A stretch of DNA of 64,000 nucleotides from Wuchereria bancrofti (lineage: Eukaryota; Nematoda; Chromadorea; Rhabditida; Onchocercidae), in contig SSBO01000008.1 of the NCBI GenBank assembly GCA_005281725.1, positions 1,426,001-1,490,000 on the forward strand, read 5' to 3'. Shown in pieces: positions 49,787-59,962 of this stretch. The notes beneath the pieces are model-generated. The model worked only from the letters and a program-made list of their open reading frames with translations. It searched no databases and was not told the DNA's origin. Both the position numbers and the translations under genes were made by a program. The stretch's first letter is position 1; every line of letters begins with the position of its first letter.

Positions 49787-50515
49787 ATGTTAATAGTACT
49801 AACATTTTTACATATATTACTTCTATGGAATGTGACTAATTCACTTGAATGCTACACGGGTTTCTCTGTTATTCGTGGTCAAACAGTTGGTACAACGAAA
49901 GAAATTTGTAGTAAACAATCTGATTCATGCTATCGTGCCATGGCTAATGTTAATTTATTAAGTACAGTAAAAAAAGCTGGATGTTCTACTATACGTTGTT
50001 ATGTTAGTTTTCATTTTCTTTATTATATCATAAACAAAAATTGCAAAGAAATTTCCTGAATAAATTGATCAATAATAGTTCTTTGATCTCAATAAAAGTA
50101 AACATTAGAAAAAATGTTTCATTCGTTATCTATGAGAATTTTTGCTAATTTACTGTTTATTCTTTTTTGGCGTGATTATTCAAGAATATTTTAATTAATA
50201 TTTTTGTCAAGAACAAAAAAACAAAAAAACTTTAATTAAGGTCCTAAAAAAGTTGTCGACATAAAAGATTAAGTAATGCTTGATATCTGGGCATTGTAGA
50301 TGGCTCTTGAATATTAATGAAATATTCTTATTTTTTTTGATCAATAAAAATAAGGCTTATTTTTTTAGCTTAATAAAAACAAATGCATCGAGCAGGACTT
50401 ATTCGGTACTAAAGCAATGTTCTGCTGCTGTGACGATCGAGATTTGTGCAACACTGCTTCGATATCTTTTGCAGTTATTATCTCTATTATAGCACCACTT
50501 TACTTTATTTTATGA
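49787..50515 (+). CDS. Secreted Ly6/three-finger-like small protein with C-terminal anchor signal
   Basis: Predicted cell-surface or secreted protein of 120 residues. Two exons in phase: 49787-50002 and 50369-50515. Exon 1 encodes a signal peptide (MLIVLTFLHILLLWNVTNS) followed by LECYTGFSV, a start typical of Ly6 domains, with further cysteines in EICSKQSDSCYRAM and AGCSTIRCY. Exon 2 adds NKCIEQDLFG, then FCCCDDRDLCN, which matches the C-C-x-x-D-x-C-N end of Ly6/ET-type three-finger folds. A hydrophobic C-terminus (ISFAVIISIIAPLYFIL) ends the protein and fits a GPI-anchor signal. A ttttcag at 49741 lies 46 bases before the ATG and could be a trans-splice acceptor. Nematodes have many such genes; the exact relative and role are unknown. 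Confidence 0.8.
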
Positions 50516-50933
50516 TCAAAATTAAATGATGGTAATGCTTTGATATAAAATTCTCGAGAACAGTTTGCTGTAGTAAATTTCGGGAGCTTTCTACAATTTG
50601 AGTGCTTCCCTGTTTTCAAAATAGTGGAAGGATGAAAAGTAATTTTTGAAAAATACCATATTGCTATTTGATTATTCAGTGTTTTAGCTAGAATTACGGG
50701 TAACTTCTCCTAAGCGTACTGAGAGCAATCTACACATCAGTAAGATGTTCATTCATTAAGAATAGATCAGTAAAAGTATTCATATTCAGGTAAATTAACT
50801 TTTTACATTAAGCTGCATTCGAGAATAATTTGCTGATAATTTTAGAGCTCATCCAGATGTGATTGATGATTATTTTAATATACTATTGTATTATTTTTTG
50901 CCCATTTTTGTTTTAATTTTATTTTAATAATAG

Positions 50934-51076
50934 ATGAATTTACTTGGCTTTTGTATGTTTGTATCATTTGACTGCCTTAATAAACATCCACGTTCCGCTC
51001 ACGCATACATCATCCGCACTCACTTATACTTTCTTGATTTCAACAACGGAACGGCTCATAATCATTACAGTATTGG
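50934..51076 (+). CDS. Possible first exon of an unrecognised gene
   Basis: Follows an aataatag acceptor-like site and ends at a gtatga donor. It starts MNLLGFCMFVSF, which could be a signal peptide, and remains open through HLYFLDFNNGTAHNHYSIG. It does not join in phase to the exon at 51505, so an intermediate exon would be needed. Weak call. Confidence 0.25.
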
Positions 51077-51504
51077 GTATGATTCCACATAATTATGAAT
51101 TCTAAAACATCCAAATCAGTTTGTTGCATTATAATGGAAGAAAGTGGCTGTTCCCAACAGGGCTGGCAGCATCGTGTCATTTACATTGTGGGACTTTTTT
51201 CTCTTTGTCGAGAATTCGAGAATATTTTTGTTCAGTGTTTTAAAAATGTCCTTACTCAGATGGACTATCTGAAAATTACAATTTGCAATAACCTTGTGTT
51301 TCGGTTAAAAACGTCAAGACACAGCTAAAGTTATTATATTTGCCAACTCTCTTTTTTACTCATCAGCTAATCAGGCTTCATGTGATTCTAAGTAAAATAA
51401 AAGTATTGTTTCAAATTTTGAATTAATGCTAAATTTTAAAGAGCTATAATCTGAATTTGAATCAGATAATGCATGCTATAAATTAATGATTGAGAGAGAT
51501 TCAG

Positions 51505-52324
51505 GTACATCCCAATATGAAAGTAACACGAGAAATACAAGTAAATGGTAAATCTATCGAGACAAAATATGCCGGTATGTAACAATAAACCTTAATGAGT
51601 AGTAATAAAAGAATTGTAACTTTTAGATGAGAAATTATTTACTGTCAATCTGCAATTTAGCTTCTTTTATTCTCAAACCATTAAGAGACAGAAATTAACA
51701 TAACACTTGATTAGATATAGCTGTAAATTGTAAATTGTTTTAAATTATTAACTCAAGGAGAGTATATGTACATGTCCAGTGAAGGACAAGCTATGTTTAT
51801 TAATTATGCTCCCGATGGGCAATCTCATAACAACGATGATTTCTCAGTTCATGCCTATCAAGGTAACAGCTTTTCTCATCCATCTGCAATAAACATATAA
51901 AGAGGAAGGGATGAAAATTGAAATTTTTAAAATTTTCGAACAAAAATAAAGGAAGCCTTGTGTAACGACAAATTTTAGGGTTATTTTTTAATGAAGCATT
52001 AGTTAGTAGGCATAGTATGAATGACTGAGACTCTGCAATTCATGTAGTGCAATGAAGATTAAGAGTTTAGTCTTTTGTTTCTATTACGGATTTGACAAAC
52101 TGGATTGATTTATATTTCGAATAAGTTTAAACAATGATATTTATTACTTTATCTTTCTTCAGTTGAATTGATTTGAAATATTTAAAAGAGATATTGTTAG
52201 AAGTGTTATAGTGCACACACCAACAGCTTATAATGGCGATGATTGTTTGAGTAGACGATGGGCGGAAATTATCCAGAAACTTGCTCATTTTGCTCAAACT
52301 AGTAGTAACAAAAGTCGATGCTAA
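51505..52324 (+). CDS. Unrecognised spliced gene (3' part)
   Basis: Three exons join in phase with good sites: 51505-51574, 51758-51862 and 52212-52324, ending in TAA. They encode about 95 residues: VHPNMKVTREIQVNGKSIE, then GEYMYMSSEGQAMFINYAP and DDFSVHAYQVHTPTAYNG, and a basic C-terminus (RRWAEIIQKLAHFAQ...NKSRC). The GEYxYxSxEGxxxxxxYxxDG arrangement is faintly like a chitin-binding Rebers-Riddiford motif, but the resemblance is weak and should not be taken as an assignment. The 5' end is not resolved; see the candidate exon at 50934. The gene lies between the Ly6-like gene and the DNAJ gene on the same strand. Confidence 0.55.
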
Positions 52325-53458
52325 TGACTAAATCGATGATAACTTACTGAAAAATGGTTATTTACATTCATAACCATAATTATTCATTTGAATGTAATTT
52401 GTATAAATTATTAATTCAATTTTAATTATTTCTTATCGCAAAACAACTACAAATCATACAAATACATCTACTGAACTTATAACTAAGTATTAATCTACGA
52501 TGACGCATCTTTCCACACACACACACACACACACCTACACGCACACGCACACATGCACACACCCGAATCCTGACAACCTCGCTTTCATACAAATACATAA
52601 TGGACATTTGCAATATTTCCTACGGATGTTTTGACCTTTAATACCACTATTAAAACACTTGTCAATAATTAAGCATATTAATAAATGACGTGACACGCCC
52701 CCACGACTTCCTCACCTGAGTACACACGTCTCCAACGTGACCTTAAAGTTTTGAGCTGCAATAAGTGTCAGAAAACTCATAGCGATGCAGTACCGTAATT
52801 GACGAGAATATGAGAGCATTGCTACTAGAACTTTCGATGAAGAGAGGCGTAAGGAAGGGTATTATATGTTTGTGACGGGAAAGGAGTAGGTCGATCCGGT
52901 GCTATCCGGTACTATTCCACTTCATTATGACATCATTCAGGTCAAGAAGATAGCTTTAGCTTGAGCTATTCCGAGCTGCTTCATTAGTGCTCTCAAAAAA
53001 AAACACTTAATTAAAATATACACTATTGTTTCTTCATCATTCACCAGTCATTCTCCGCATAGCTTTTGTCATACCCCTCTCTCTCTCTACACCTTCCTCC
53101 TTTTCAGGTATCCATTCATCCTGTGCTTTCTATTTACCCGTATTTTGCCCTACTTTCAATCAAGCACATTGAATTGAACTAAAATTATTTCGCACTGAGA
53201 TAAAATGGCATCGGTCATTAGTGTGATCCTTTTTTAATAGTTTAGTTCCACTGAAAAATTCACTGCATTATCACTTGGAGAATTTGTAATTAAGGATGAA
53301 TTTCGGTCGTTATTTCGGAATGCTACGATGTCTCGGTAAAAGAGGCGAAAATCCATCTGTCGCATTTTTATTTTTAGATTTGATTGCGATTTTCGACAAA
53401 GAGCTTTCATTTCTTCTATTATCTCGTAAAAGCACTGATTTAAGAGAAGCAAGCAACA
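52325..53458. other. Upstream region of the DNAJ gene
   Basis: About 1.1 kb. It holds a CA microsatellite at 52513-52562 and, from about 52690 to 53120, DNA clearly less AT-rich than average, as expected for a promoter region. Overlapping open frames on both strands at 53234-53523 are shadows of the DNAJ first exon and its leader. I found no perfect heat-shock element by eye. Confidence 0.4.
52513..52562 (+). repeat. (CA)n microsatellite
   Basis: An uninterrupted CA run followed by degenerate cacacg/catgca units. Confidence 0.9.
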
Positions 53459-56400
53459 ATGTTTTTTCATCGAATGAATGGCGGCGGTCGTATGAATGGG
53501 CCGGTGGACACAACGCTATATGATATCCTGAACGTGAAACCGAATGCTACTATGGATGAGATTAAAAAGGTAAGTTTTTGTCTTTAAACAAAGGGTTTCG
53601 TTTTAAAAAAAAAAGGAAGAGGAACCGACGGATGATGATTCCTTGTTTTAGCAATATAAAGTAGCATTTTCCCATCATAAACAAGTTAAAATTTATCGAA
53701 AATTAGCTCACGAAAACTTTATTCATGTGCTGGCAGCATTCTAATTTGTATTTTAGTCCTATCGACATTTGGCGAAAGAGCACCATCCCGATAAGAATCC
53801 ATCTAATGGCGATAAGTTCAAGGAAATATCGTTTGCTTACGAAGTACTAAGCAATCCGGAACGAAGAGAAGTTTATGACGCTAGAGGTCTAGACGGTATT
53901 AAGGAAGGTGACAGTGGTAAGAGATATACCTTTCGGAAAGCATTTGCATGAGTTTAACTGCAGTGTAATGGTAAATCATTGTAGGAGGATATTCCGGTGC
54001 TGAAGATCTTTTTTCAACACTGTTTGGTGGTGGTTCGCTTTCGTCATTTTTCGGTGGTGGTGGTGGTGGGCGCCGGAGAAAAATGCGTGGCCAGGACATG
54101 GCTCATCCACTAAAAGTATCTCTGGAAGATCTTTATAATGGCAAGAAATCCAAATTACAGCTATCAAAACGAGTAATTTGCAGCACTTGTCATGGGTAAG
54201 TTAATGTGTGTGTACGAGACTTCAAAATTACATAGATTTTTCCTATATTCATTGGGTATACATCTTTTTCCTTTTATCTCATTTTAGATGCCTTCTATAT
54301 TGTTCGAAAGCTTTCTCTAACGATTGCAGACTTTTTTGACTAGATTTTTAGTTGTTTTTACCAATCAGAGATGTGTCCAATGTCGTTGAGTTTGAAAAAG
54401 CTTGAAAAATGCTAATAAACAGAGATTTTAACATATTTCTCAAAAAAAGGAAGTTTCCAGGTAATCTGTTTATGTTTCTAAGCATAAACAATCTATGGAA
54501 TGCATATTTTGTTCTCCTGATGTATAAAAACATGGTATTTGTGAAACTGTCTTAGAGAGACTTTTTATGATGTTTTGTAGTTTGTAGTTTATGGTCGTCT
54601 TCGGAGAAATGTCTGATGCAATTTTGCTTTTTTAATCAACTGGAACTGTTCTTCTAATATCTCATATGTATTCAGTGAAGTCTTTATTGATTTTTCTTGT
54701 ACGTCATGTCGCATCGATCGAAATTGAAAGTAGTTACATGGTATCTACTACTATGAGATGGGTGCTACGAAATAATGAATAGACTCTGATTCAGGTGTAT
54801 TTCCTGTTAACGAAACGGGAATATTCCTGTTTCTTTTAAATTCGGTTCTTAATGTTTATCTTGATGCTGTTATCTTCCGAAGTTGTTATACAGATATCAG
54901 CTGTCGTTCGGACTGAAGATGATTATTATTGGAAGCTCTAGTAATAGCCATCCATGTCACCTATTTTAGTTGAATTCCGTAATCTTTTAAGTGCTCTTGA
55001 ATTAACTATTCATATTTTCCACCTTTTGTAGTCGTGGTGGTAAGGAAGAGGCATCGTACAACTGTCAAGAATGTCGTGGAGCTGGTATCAAGAGCGTCAT
55101 AAGGAAACTTGGTTCTGGTCTAATTCAGCAAATGCAGATACAATGCCCAGATTGCAATGGAACAGGTATGGAATAATGCATGCGTAGATGACTTACTGTG
55201 TTTTTTTTTTTTTTTCGGTTGTTTAAATTCAGTTGAAGAAGTCTCTGAGTGCTTCATGGAAATCTCGTTTTCATGACACTATAGTATTAGTATTGACGCT
55301 TCCAAGATGAAAGAATTAGTGTTCAAGTCTGTTTAGAGGATACATCAAAGGCAATTTGCATTATAATCCAACGTGGGATTTTTTCTTTCTTTTTTTTTTT
55401 GAATCGGCGATAATCGATTGCAGGAACGAAAATACCGGAAAAAGATCGATGCAAGACATGCAGAGGCGAGAAGACTGTGACTGAAAAAAAAATGTTGGAA
55501 GTGGTTATTCAGAGAGGAATGCAAGATGGACAGAAGATCTGCTTTAGGGGTGAAGGCGATCAAGAGGTTCTGCGTTCTCTGTTTTAGAAGATTTTGAAGT
55601 AATTTTCGATTATCGCTTACAAACCGAAGGAGAGCGAAGCTTTTTGAAAAATCTATTTTATTTAATCTTATCAATTTCTTTTTTTGTAGCCAGGAGTTGA
55701 GCCAGGTGACGTGATAATCGTGGTACAATCTAAACCGCACGATACCTTCCAGAGACAAGGCGACAATTTATTTATGCAGAAGTAAGTATTAAGTATGACT
55801 TTACAAAGTATTGTGGAACTTATTTGCAGCGGTTTCTTAAATTACGGTGATCAAAAATTAGTAAGAATTTGATTTCAGGAAAATATCGTTGAACGACGCA
55901 CTGTGTGGTTGTCAATTTGTAGTCAAGCACTTGGATGGTAGAGAGCTGATAGTGACTACTCAACCCAATGATATTTTGGAACCAGGTACTGCTGTTTATA
56001 TAAATATAAATCGTTAAATTTACTCTTCACTCATGAGAAATCTGTGAATATCCTGTCGAAGTATAGAATAGTAGCATCTAAGTTGTCGAGAAATGGTGGA
56101 CGTGTTTCACGATATTTGGATAAGAGACATACTTTGTATATATCGATAACGACATTTTATAAGGTGTACAACAACCTCTTATAACAATCATCAAACATGA
56201 AATACAAAAACTATAAACAAAGCAAGAGATCTGAACGAAAGTTTTTGAACAGATTGCATTCGTGGTATTCGTAATGAGGGGATGCCCATACCGGACAGTC
56301 CGGGTGCTGCGGGTGTTCTATTCATCAAATTCCAAATCGAGTTTCCGGAGGACAATTTTTTGAAAGATGAAAGTGACTACAAGGTTTCATTTTGTCACAA

Positions 56401-56871
56401 TTTTATTTTAAAGTAGTTTGGAATAATTATTTGAATCATGTTACATAACTTGATTTTAGAAGCTTGTTATCTCTTGCTTTTACCCATCTGTATTGATGGC
56501 CTTGTTAAGAAATTAGGAATTCCTAAAGTAATGTTTATTTTATTGTCTAGATTCCAGTCATTAAGCCACATTTTTTAGTTGCTTCACTCAACTTAGAAAT
56601 TTTTGAAAAAAAAAAGAATCGAATGTTTTTTTCTTTGTTTTTTCAGCGTCTAGAAATGCTGTTAGGTGGTCGCCCGCAAAGAGGTCCGTTACCAGAAGGC
56701 GAGAACGTAGAGGAGATTTCTCTGATGCCATACGATGAACATCGTTATGAAAAAAGAGGTCGTAGTGGTGAAGTGTATCAAGATGATGCTGATGAGGAAG
56801 AGGAAGAAATGAGTGGTGGTGGTGGTGGTAGTGCTGGTGGCACACACAATGTCCAATGCGCCCAATCATAG
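53459..56871 (+). CDS. dnj-19: Type I DnaJ/Hsp40 co-chaperone, DNAJA2 type
   Basis: Cytosolic co-chaperone that stimulates Hsp70 ATPase and delivers unfolded clients. Nine exons in phase give 437 residues: 53459-53569, 53757-53916, 53985-54195, 55032-55165, 55424-55566, 55690-55781, 55879-55985, 56253-56383, 56647-56871. The J domain has the HPD motif at residues 47-49, then [20 protein letters not shown] Gly/Phe region ([11 protein letters not shown]) and the conserved [20 protein letters not shown] follow. Four zinc-finger repeats are visible: [24 protein letters not shown] and CKTCRGEK. The client-binding part includes [13 protein letters not shown] and [14 protein letters not shown]. The acidic, Gly-rich tail ends CAQS, a likely farnesylation box. 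The N-terminal extension (MNGGGRMNG before VDTTLYDIL) and overall motif match DNAJA2; the C. elegans equivalent is dnj-19 from memory. Start: first ATG after an atttaag acceptor-like site. Confidence 0.93.
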
Positions 56872-58125
56872 TTCTATGAATCTAGTAACTTAAAAAAAAT
56901 ACTGGAGAATTCATCCTGCAAACTTTGATATATCCTGAGTTCCCACATTTAAACATGAAGTGATTGCTCGCGGCATAAACTTTGTTGGAATCTTGGGCCT
57001 ATGCCATAGATTTTGTTGGGCTTTTTTTCTAGAAATCTAAAATGCTTCTCACTTGCTTTTGTACGACACATCACATAATTCACATAATTGGGTAGCCTTT
57101 TGCGGTAATTTTATTCTTTTTGATGTCAGTCAGCTATCATGCTTCTTATAGATATTTTTGAGACCTTTAATGTACTTTTTCTGGAGCCGCTTTTATTTGT
57201 TCTTTTTCTTTTTCCGAACATAAAGTTGGCGTACTGAAAAATAAAGAACTGTCGGTTTATTTCTAAGATTTGTCTAAATAGATGGTAGAAAGGAAAAGAG
57301 CAGAAGGGAAAATTAAAGTACAATGGAAAAGATTTTAATATTCGAGATCATCTATCCTCCTAAATATTTAGGTTACAAATGCCGACTTTCCTCTGAGAGT
57401 GACTTGTTTTTCCCACTGACATTATTCAAAATAATTGTGAACATTACTTGAGTTTGTCTCCAACTGATAAACCTATGTAGCCATAATCTACTTGGTAAGA
57501 TTTGCATATTTGTTTTTCTAAAGGTTAGTTTGGATAAAAAGGTTTCTGCTTTGCTCTTTACCCATCAAAAAAAAGATCATATATGGAATCAGCGATGTAC
57601 ATAGAATAATGGATCAAGAACAGCGTTAACAATAATACATAGGTAGATTATGAGCACTTGACATTTTAACAGGCACACAGTTCCGTAAAAGAATTGGTCT
57701 GTGGCTAAATTGTTTCGCCTGCTGTTTCAAAGTCTTCTCTACTTTTCTAAAAAATACAGGTCAGTACAAGAAACATGAATTCTAGAAAACCAAATTTAAC
57801 ATCATTGGAAAATGAAGATATCATAAAGCCTTAGGGATATTTGATAAGGATCAAGACTAGAAGTATACAGAATGACTAAGAAGTATTGTAATCATCGATT
57901 TTCGTCTATCCGATTTGTCGTTTCCTGAACCTTCTGCCGAAAGTATTTTCCGCTACACACGCCTAAAAATAATTTAGTGCAGGGCGAAGTAGAGTCGCGT
58001 AAAACGTGAGTAATGTGGGTTTCTAATTCTTAAGGCCTAACGTGCAAGTCTGTGCTGTTTCGCATCTCGTTTTCCTTTTTTTTAATGATCTTCCAAAATC
58101 TACCACAACAATAAAAAAAGTAAAA
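56872..58125. other. Intergenic region between convergent DNAJ and syntaxin genes
   Basis: About 1.25 kb between the stop codons of two genes that face each other. It should hold both 3' UTRs. Nothing coding is supported; the minus-strand frame at 57126-57323 is of low complexity. Confidence 0.45.
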
Positions 58126-59534
58126 CTAACCAGCAATAGCGCCTCCAAAAGCGGCGAAAATACCGGCTACAGTAGAGCCCGCAATGAATCCTACAGGACC
58201 ACCTACTGCAATACTACCAACAGCTCCTGCTATTATCGGATATTTCGCTGTTTTTGCGACTTCAGCTTTTTTTAAATTTTTATGAGCCTTGTAAACATCT
58301 GTTTGAGCTCTTTCGATATGTTCCTCAATACTATCAACAACATCATGCTGTGTCTAAAAGGAAGACTGATTTTAACGAAATTTTTGTCAAATTGTAAATA
58401 AACGCAGATAACAGTATAAAATGAAACCATCAAAATAACATGGAAAAGAGACAGTGTATCACCCGAATGAATTTGGCTGCTTTTCTTCGCATTTAAGATG
58501 ACTTTGCTTTGAAATATGCATTGCCGCATGCGCTTATTCGAATTCGTTTTCTGATTTCATTTACTAAATAAAATTATTAGACATCGTACTTACATGAACA
58601 AGCTGAGAAAGTTGCATCATCATTTCATTCAAATCTTCGATATCCTAGAACGAAATAAAATTCAAGACACCAACGTAAACAATGGAATGAATTTTCTACC
58701 TTTATGAAATTCACATCACTAAGACTATATAGATGTCGAAATCAACTCACACAGGCCAATTTTTTCACTTCTGCAGCATTTGTCTTAGCTTCTTCTGCTT
58801 GCAAAAACAATGAATTTATCCTCATTTGTTTTTCTTGTTGCAATCTGTCTTCCTAAAAATGTATACATACTGCACAAAAATTTCAGACATGACTCAATAA
58901 TGAACAAGAAAGAGCAATAACTTCGAGATAACAAAATTCTAATCAGACATAAGTTTTCTTCCCTGTCCTCAATAACAAATGGATTTTTAAATAATCAAGG
59001 AAACCTCCGTTTCTTCTGCCAACAAAGATTTCTCGTACAAATCATCGTAAATATTCTTTTTTTCTAATGTTTCATTAACAGCAATCCTATTCAGTGCATT
59101 GATAACTTCCTCAATTTGAATTCGGATTGGCTCAATGTGAACGTCGAAACGCTCTCGATCAATTACGTTTAAATGTGATCGAACATTGAGCACTTGTTGC
59201 AGATCACCCAATAACTGATCAATTTTTTGTGAAGCATCTTTCTTGCTTTTAGAATCCAACAATGAATTGTTCTACAAAAAAAAAAGATGCCATAGCCAAA
59301 AAATGACCAAGTATTACTGAAATTTAATTTAAAAATAATTTCACCAACAGCAAAATCAACCAATGCTTCAAACTCTGAACTACATAGAACTAGTAATACT
59401 CTTGATTAAAACACAATACATTCAAAACAGTTAACCTTATCAATGCTCATAAAAAGTAATCGTAGCTCACGAAGATTCACTCTAGTCATACGTTCAAAAC
59501 GTTTAATAATTACCAAAGCTTGAGACCATTCCAT
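58126..59534 (-). CDS. syx-17: Syntaxin-17 (autophagosomal Qa-SNARE)
   Basis: Qa-SNARE that mediates autophagosome-lysosome fusion and ER-mitochondria functions in other animals. Five minus-strand exons in phase encode 248 residues: 59436-59534, 59005-59271, 58751-58852, 58594-58644, 58126-58353. The N-terminal helical part is rich in heptads (e.g. KIDQLLGDLQQVLNV). The SNARE helix DIEDLNEMMMQLSQLVH leads into TQHDVVDSIEEHIERA, with the central glutamine at about residue 175. The C-terminus has two closely spaced hydrophobic segments rich in glycine (GAVGSIAVGGPVGFIAG, then VAGIFAAFGGAIAG), the glycine-zipper hairpin that is diagnostic for syntaxin-17 and absent from other syntaxins. The chain stops right after the hairpin, without the cytosolic tail of the human protein. 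The ATG lies four bases after a tttcag (ending 59539), a likely trans-splice site. Confidence 0.88.
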
Positions 59535-59962
59535 AATTCTGAAACAGGAAAATTGCCACATACTTTTAGCCATTTAAAACTAATATCCAACATCACACTA
59601 AATCCTAGCTTTTGCCTATCATCTATATTTCTTTATCATATATTACCCATTCTACGAATAGGAAATTTACTTTAAGCATTCACTTCATCTCTTTTCAATG
59701 AAACAACAATCCCATCAGCTAAATTATGGCTTGCCAATGAAATTAAATGTGAGCCCTATATTCTTCAACTGTGCTATAGAACCAGACTATGTCTTCGGTT
59801 TCAATTTTATTTCACCACTTTCAGAGAATGATTTGTGTTACATTAATAATTTGAATTCAATACATTCATAAACAAAGCAACGGCAACAAATTGATAAATA
59901 ATTTTTATTTAAGTTTTGTACAAGCAATCAATCAACCAATTAATCATAAATACTAGAAACTG
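59535..59962 (-). promoter_or_regulatory. Short intercistronic region, possible operon junction
   Basis: 428 bases separate the stop of the PAXBP1-type gene from the ATG of syntaxin-17 on the same strand. It contains an AATAAA on the minus strand (59904-59909) about 55 bases after the upstream stop, and a ctgtttcag acceptor directly before the downstream ATG. This is the pattern of an operon with trans-splicing of the second gene, but the spliced leader itself cannot be seen here. Confidence 0.4.

Noticed and set aside
53234..53523. Overlapping ORFs on both strands before the DNAJ gene
   Set aside because: They overlap the leader and first exon of the DNAJ gene and have no family similarity.
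56588..56869. 93-codon minus-strand ORF rich in histidine
   Set aside because: It is the antisense of the Gly/acidic tail exon of the DNAJ gene.
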